Positions 58,711-64,000 of a stretch of 64,000 bases of DNA are shown here, piece after piece. The notes below the pieces were generated by a model. It searched no databases. It was not told the DNA's origin and was given only the letters and a program-made list of their open reading frames with translations. The DNA lies in assembly GCA_027559495.1 (NCBI GenBank), contig JAMXSV010000003.1, positions 1,240,001 through 1,304,000 on the forward strand. The letters run 5' to 3'. The translations under genes were made by a program, and so were the position numbers. Origin of the DNA: Aurifilum marmelostoma (taxonomy: Eukaryota; Ascomycota; Sordariomycetes; Diaporthales; Cryphonectriaceae). The number at the start of each line of letters is the position of its first letter. Positions within the stretch are counted from its first letter, which is position 1.

Positions 58711-61227
58711 ATGCGCTTCGGCAAGACCCTCTCGTCGTCCGAGTATGACCCATGGAAGGACCAGTACCTCGACTACGCCAAGCTCAAGAGCATGCTGCGA
58801 GAGGACGACTACGGCATGGAGGATGGCATGTGGACCGAGGACGACGAGACCAGGTTCAGCGACGAGATCTTCAACGTCCAGCTCGGCAAGGTCACCGACT
58901 TCCACGAGGCCAAGTTTCGCGAGCTACGCGAGCGCACTGATGCTGCGTTCGAGAAGCTCAAGGACCTGCCCACGCCCTCTCACGCGAATTCGCAGGGCGG
59001 CGGCAAGCAGGGAGAGGAAGAGCAGGCCGCCGCGTCCCGCAGCGACGACGCGACGCACGCGCTGAAGGATCTCGAGGCCGAGCTGGACAGCATCACCAAC
59101 GAGGTCAACGAGCTGAAGAGATACAGCAGCCTGAACTATACGGGCTTCTTGAAGATCGTCAAGAAGCATGACCGCAAGCGGGGTCTGCGCTACAAGATGC
59201 GCCCCCTGATGATGAAGAGCCTGTCGGATCGGCCCTTCAACTCGGAGCAGGCCTATGCGCCCATGATACACAGGCTGTCGCTGGCGTATTTCACCGTCAA
59301 GCAGCATCTGGAGGAGGGCATCAGCGATGAGCTGTTGGCCGATCTAGAGGAATCCAAAGGCCTACACGAGACCAAGAATGGGGAGAAGTACTCGGCACAC
59401 AAGTGTGAGTGGTTTTGTGACGATGTTTCTCACAAGTGACTCCATCAGCTAACCAGTCTTCTTCCTATAGACTGGATACACCCGGATAATCTGCTCGAGG
59501 TCAAGACGTTCATTCTGCGTCGCCTGCCGAATCTAGTATACAGCGATTCGTCGTCAAAGGAGGTCGACGGCAGCGAGGATCCTAGCTTGACCTCGCTGTA
59601 CTTTGACAACAATAAGTTTGACCTCTACAATAAGAAGCTGAAACGGGACGCGGATGCGTCGTCACTCCGGCTGAGATGGTACGGCTCATTGAGCTCGTCG
59701 CCACAGATCTTTCTGGAGCAGAAGATCGTTCGCGAGAACGGCAGCAGTGAGGAGAAGAAGTTCATCATCAAGGCAAAGTACATCAAGCAGTTTATCGACG
59801 GCGATTACCACATGGAAAAGTCCATCGCAAAGATGGAGGCACAGGGTCACAGCGCCGAGGAGGTCGCCAAGTTCAAATCCACCGTGGATGGGATACAAGA
59901 GTTTATCAAGGAGCGCAAGCTGGAGCCAGTGATACGAGCGAATTACAAACGGACGGCCTTCCAAAAGCCTGCCGATGATCGTGTTCGTATCTCGATAGAT
60001 ACGGACCTGGGTTTCGTGCGGGAAGACACACTGGATCCGCGGCGGCCATGCCGTGACCCGAATGAGTGGCATCGACTGGATATCGATAACAGGAACTTGG
60101 GCTACCCTTTCAGCGAGATCAACCAGAGCGAGGTGTCTAGATTCCCTTATGCTCTTTTGGAGATCAAGCTGAAGGACCACCCGAACCGGAAGAGGCCCGA
60201 GTGGGTCGAGGACCTGATGACATCCCACCTGGTCTACCCGGCACAGCGCTTCTCCAAGTTTGCTCACGGCATCTCCGTCCTCTTCGACGATTATGTCAAC
60301 ACTCTTCCCTTTTGGCTCAGTGATCTGGACAAGGATATTCACAGGGAGCCTCAGGACGCGTTCGACGAGGAGGAGCAGAAGAAGGCGAGACGGGCCGCAG
60401 ACGAGGAGGTCGTGGGAAGTCTTCTTGGCAACAAGGTCGGCTCGTTTGTGCCCTCCAAGAGCTCTCCCGTGAGCAAATCATACCTGGCGGAGCGTGTGGC
60501 GACAGAGAATGCAGCCGCAGCGCTGTCATCGTCTCCTGTGCTCGCCGAGCCTGCCACTAGGCAGAACGGCGAGCCCTCGGAGGAGCAACAACAGAGAAGC
60601 TATGGCACCATCATGCCCAGCTTCTCCATCCTAACCCGCTATGCGCGGTTCCAGCAGCGCCGGGAGAGCCGCGTCCTGCCCGAGGGTGTCGTTGAGCCCG
60701 AGGTGTGGATCAAGAACCAGGGCGAGCTCAAGGTCGAGCCAAAGGTCTGGCTGGCGAACGAGCGCACCTTCATGAAGTGGCAACACATCTGCGTGCTCCT
60801 CGGCGGCCTCGCCGTCGCTCTGTACACGGCTGCTGGGGCTGGCACCGACTTGCTCCCGTTGGCCATGGGCATCGTATATCTTGCCATTGCTGCCTTTGCA
60901 GGCATCTGGGGGGTACGTGATGCACAAGCAGCGCCGGGACATGATCATTGAGCGCAGCAGGCGTGATTTTGATAACCTCACCGGGCCAATGGTCGTCAGT
61001 AGCGCGCTGGTCGTCGCGCTGGTGCTGAATTTCATCTTCCAGGTACGTGCTTTGCCTTTTCCCGCCGCTCTAACGTTCGGTGTGTGCGTGTGTGTGTGCG
61101 CGCGTGATCCTTTCCGCTGACCTCATGCCACCACAAATAGTACCGCGCCGCTGTCAAGAAGCTGGATGCCGCAGAGGCATTTGCTGGTCTCAATGCCAGC
61201 ATTATCACAGACGAGCTGCTGCGATAA
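58711..61227 (+). CDS. vtc2: Vtc2/Vtc3-type SPX subunit of the vacuolar polyphosphate polymerase, one apparent frameshift
   Basis: The VTC complex at the vacuole makes polyphosphate from ATP and moves it inside; Vtc2/3 subunits carry SPX domains that respond to inositol pyrophosphates. Exons are 58711-59404, 59471-61042 and 61141-61227, giving 783 residues after one correction. The SPX domain starts 'MRFGKTLSSSEYDPWKDQYL' with its basic helix 'KIVKKHDRKRG' (residues 148-158). The tunnel domain has 'LRLRWYGSLSSSPQIFLEQK', 'RVRISIDTDLGFVRED' and 'LEIKLKD'. A VTC1-like three-helix membrane end follows. The N-terminus and 'NTLPFWLSDLDKDIHREPQD' resemble yeast Vtc2/3 more than Vtc4. One G too many at 60908-60913 splits the frame before 'YVMHKQRRDMIIERSRRDFD'. 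A GTACGT there mimics a splice donor, but no acceptor restores the frame. Confidence 0.92.
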
Positions 61228-62789
61228 TAGGCGTAAACGGGGCGATGGGAGGTTTCCAGATCGGCCTGGTCGAGTGCTCTCATATGAGCTGTGTGTATGT
61301 GTTGTATTGGATCGAGAAGGCTTATTTTGTACTTTTGAGTCAATATTGGTCGTACTATGAGCGCTTTTTGTATACTCATTAGTGACATAGAATTCAGCGT
61401 GCTTTTAGAGTGTAGGTTTTTTCTACCAATAGATTGTATTAACTGTCCGGCCTTGACCTTGGAGTGAAACCCACATTCTTCATACTGACCCTGGCGTGCA
61501 TTAAATCATTCCTCTGTAAATAAAATCCCCACCGTATTATTGCGAGGCCCTTCCCAAATAATTCCACCATCCATCCATCCCTCTATGCGCCGTACAGTAC
61601 TGCTGCCAAATCGAAACTCAAGACGCGCGCACACATATATAGTTGTTCAAAGATACCGCATAATCGCATTCATTGCCCTACTGCCTGCCCCCCTCTCTAT
61701 TTTTATATTCAAATCTTTCCACGGGAACCTAACTGCCCTAGACATCTGCCATATCTTCGTTCCCCTCCCTTCGGGACTCGGACAATGAGCATGCTCCAGA
61801 TACTGTCAATTGTTCCCCCAACAGAGGGGAATAATGCTGCAGGTCTTGCTAGCGGTGGTGGCGATGGAGGACCCCAGGCACAACATAGATACACAATCAC
61901 TGACTGGTTGAACCCGAAAAGCCCGAGTCTATGGCCTTCTCTTCTTACAAGTTGGTGCAGACCAAGGGCCGAAAACAAAGCGGATCAAGTCCGTATAGAG
62001 ATACACATATACACACACATTCAGCTCTAGACTGGGTCGTTCTAGAAGGGAGGCTTGCTGCTGGGTGCCCAAGTTGACTCAGGACAAACAATGTGGCCCG
62101 TCGTGTCTCACTACTTTGTCTCTTCTATCCTCTGCAATCAAAACCCCGCTCTCCCTCTTTTCCCTGAGCTTCGAAGCACAAGTGGAGCTATGTTCCTCTT
62201 TCCCTCTCTCTTCTTAATTTTCAATTCTTTTCTTCTCCCCCTCCTCTCTCTCTATGAGCCTAGCCCAGAACTCCGTATTGCTCCTGTGAAGAATTGCAGA
62301 CTTTTGTTTACTCTTGCCTGTCATCTAGAACGAGCTGGCAAGGTAGGAGGGCAGCCAGGGTCATAGACAAAGACAAAACCCCAACTATTTTGTGCCGTCC
62401 CCCATCTCTCCGCCTCCCCGCCCCCCCCCCCCCCCCCCCCCCCAAAAAAAATAATCCGCCCAGAATTTAATTGCATGATAATGACTCGCAAGCTGCAGAA
62501 GTTGTCTAATGCGTAAAGCTTGGACAAAGGAAATGGCATGAGTAGGGATCTCCAATGATGTGCAGACAGTAGAGATGACCCCTGCTGGAGTTCAGCGGCC
62601 CCTGTTGAGGAGGAATCGTCCCTAGGGCTCAGAAGGCTCTGGACACAGCACAGGCTAGAGTGACTGTCCGCGGCTCGAGATAATGTGCCGCCTTTGCTGC
62701 AAGACTGGCAGCGTCTCAAGTGGAAGGGTGAGGAGGTAGGACTCCATAGCGAAGAGGACAAAAGGTGTCGTGTCAGCCTGCCGAGGAGG
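61228..62789. other. Convergent intergenic region between vtc2 and ddp1
   Basis: These 1.56 kb hold the two 3' flanks and a C23 run directly followed by seven A (62421-62450). CT-rich patches near 62190-62260 are present. No gene seen. Confidence 0.6.
62421..62443. repeat. C23 homopolymer
   Basis: The longest homopolymer in the window, on the plus strand and followed by A7. Its true length is uncertain given the other run-length problems here. Confidence 0.9.
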
Positions 62790-63364
62790 CTACTTCTTGA
62801 TGGCCGAGGCTTTGAGTGCTTCGAGAAGCTCTGGTCTGTCTTTGAGAGCCTCCTTGGCCTCGGAATATGTCATCCACCGGCGCTCGCGCTTCTCCGCTTC
62901 GGGCCAGTCCTTGGCCTCTACGGTGACTGTGCCCTCGTAGAAGCGGTACAGACACTTGGTAGCGTCCTTCTTGTCCTTCTTGGGCTTTCTCGTCTCGGGA
63001 ATGTCGCCGAGGTCATAGTCGATGGAGATTGCAATCCCGGCCTCCTCCCAAGCCTCCCGCATGGCAGCCTCCTCGCACTCCTCGTCCGTCTCCCAACCGC
63101 CCTTGGGCAGGACCCAGCCGTTCTTTCTCTTGAGCGACCGTATCAGCAAGACATATTTCCTGTCCTCGGTCAACGGCACCACGCCAGCGACCAGACGTTC
63201 GCCTTTGGAGTTGTAGCCTAGAGCAGCTTGTCAGTCCGCAAAGAAGCTGTGCGCAGGACGGCTTTCGCAGGTCCGAGGAGCAAGACCGAGGCTCCTTACT
63301 TACGTTGTTTGTCGCGGCCGGTCCGGGACTCCATGGAACGACTGCTCGAGCCGCCGCCTGACAT
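62790..63364 (-). CDS. ddp1: Nudix diphosphoinositol-polyphosphate phosphohydrolase (Ddp1/Aps1 type)
   Basis: Ddp1/Aps1 enzymes cleave the pyrophosphate of inositol pyrophosphates (PP-InsPs), and also diadenosine polyphosphates and polyphosphate, in the cytosol. Exons 63364-63304 and 63217-62790 (86-nt intron, GTAAGT...CTCTAG) give 162 residues. The N-terminus 'MSGGGSSSRSMESRTGRDKQ' is short and basic. The Nudix box reads 'GGWETDEECEEAAMREAWEE' then AGI, with the REAWEEAG metal-binding core intact. The preceding 'RLVAGVVPL' and 'KNGWVLPKGG' are typical of the DIPP subgroup rather than MutT. The end 'ELLEALKASAIKK' is a short helical tail. It is the convergent neighbour of vtc2, whose SPX domain is expected to sense the molecules this enzyme destroys. 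Confidence 0.93.
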
Positions 63365-64000
63365 GTTGGCGAGGTGGGGTATGGAACAATAGGCCCAGAA
63401 AGAAAAGAGACGACAGGGGTGTGATCACGTCGCAGACGAGAGCGCGACGGTCCGTGGAAACTAAGAATGAGGGACAAGAGGTGGTGGTTGGAGCGCAAGG
63501 GGGCCTGAGTCTTGCGGGCAGAGGTGCAATCTGAGAGAAGAGAGTCTCAAAGACCTGACGTCTTTTAGTTACTTCTCAAAGACATTGTCGATATAATTTT
63601 TGGGGGGATGAACACTGGGTAGACCTGGCTGGATGGAGACGAGTTTGACCGCCGTCTGGGGAGTGAAATCAACGAGAAGAAAAAAGAACAAGGCAAGAAA
63701 AAGACTAGAGAAGGCGGCGAGGCAGCGATTTTTCTCGATAGGGAAGGTCTTGGGCGAGGCCGGACAGGCGAGCCCAGGCGTGAGGGAGACAGGCGTAGAG
63801 TCAGCGTTGACGACGATGTGGCAGGCAGGGGGCGTGGATCAGCTGGAGGGGTTCGCCTGCAAAGAGCTGATCGGTCGACAGAGTGAGCCTAGGTCTCAAC
63901 GATCGCCACCAGGAGGGGAGAGACGATGTGCCGTGGGGTGCAGTGCAGTGTGTAATGCAGCAGGGACGTGGTACATCGGCCTGTCGAGGTGCAGCCGGGG
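63365..64000. other. Upstream region of ddp1 to window end
   Basis: Presumed ddp1 promoter. No open frame of coding character and no CACGTG box seen in these 636 bp. Confidence 0.6.

Noticed and set aside
60913..60960. Short intron in vtc2 beginning GTACGT
   Set aside because: It would be under 50 nt and would remove residues that fit the VTC membrane domain; a one-base run error is simpler.

Overview
The window is nuclear DNA of a filamentous ascomycete (Pezizomycotina; Sordariomycetes is my best guess, from protein style only). The evidence is short introns (about 60-127 nt) with GTRNGT donors, CTAAC/CTGAC-like branch points and YAG acceptors, UTR-like pyrimidine tracts, Q-rich regulators, and one-gene units on both strands instead of operons. 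I see no rRNA, tRNA, CRISPR array or intact transposon.

Layout. 1-318: 3' end of atg8 (+). 2650-5630: ptaB-type LIM-domain-binding regulator (-). 9327-12042: hbrB TORC2 subunit (-), divergent from gon7 (KEOPS subunit, 13176-13536, +). 13769-17458: vps39 (HOPS, -). 18313-21180: SPX phosphate transporter (-). 21.2-24.4 kb: gene-poor, AT-leaning, with a decayed reading frame. 24448-25566: opsin-related protein lacking the retinal lysine (-). 27868-29340: rhodopsin-domain/Pth11-like receptor (-). 33161-34910: GMC oxidoreductase (+). 35393-38643: vid28/gid5 (-), divergent from emc10 (39483-40164, +). 40983-41537: chz1 (+). 42790-43851: bet1 (+). 44429-45668: apc15 (-). 45.7-50.9 kb: large gap. 50863-57564: glt1, NADH-type glutamate synthase (+). 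58711-61227: vtc2/3-type SPX subunit (+). 62790-63364: ddp1-type Nudix hydrolase (-).

Most genes are housekeeping (trafficking, autophagy, TORC2, ubiquitin ligases, nitrogen assimilation). The 24-35 kb part, with opsin-like, receptor-like and GMC genes separated by 2-4 kb gaps, looks more accessory. Three genes belong to phosphate biology: the SPX transporter, the VTC subunit and the Nudix hydrolase. The last two are convergent neighbours, and a Pho4-type GCACGTGGG box lies 342 bp before the VTC start.

The most important general observation concerns six otherwise intact, conserved genes (hbrB, gon7, vps39, vid28, glt1, vtc2). Their reading frames are broken eight times in all, each time at a G or C run of 5-8 bases. 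Seven of the eight are restored by one base less in the run. This is best explained by homopolymer length error in the assembly, so each of these genes is annotated as a single gene with an apparent frameshift. I did not find a clear new biological system. The best biological leads are a chz1 stop codon followed by 32 coding-like codons, the phosphate gene pair with its E-box, and a small unassigned membrane-protein-like ORF at 35.1-35.3 kb.
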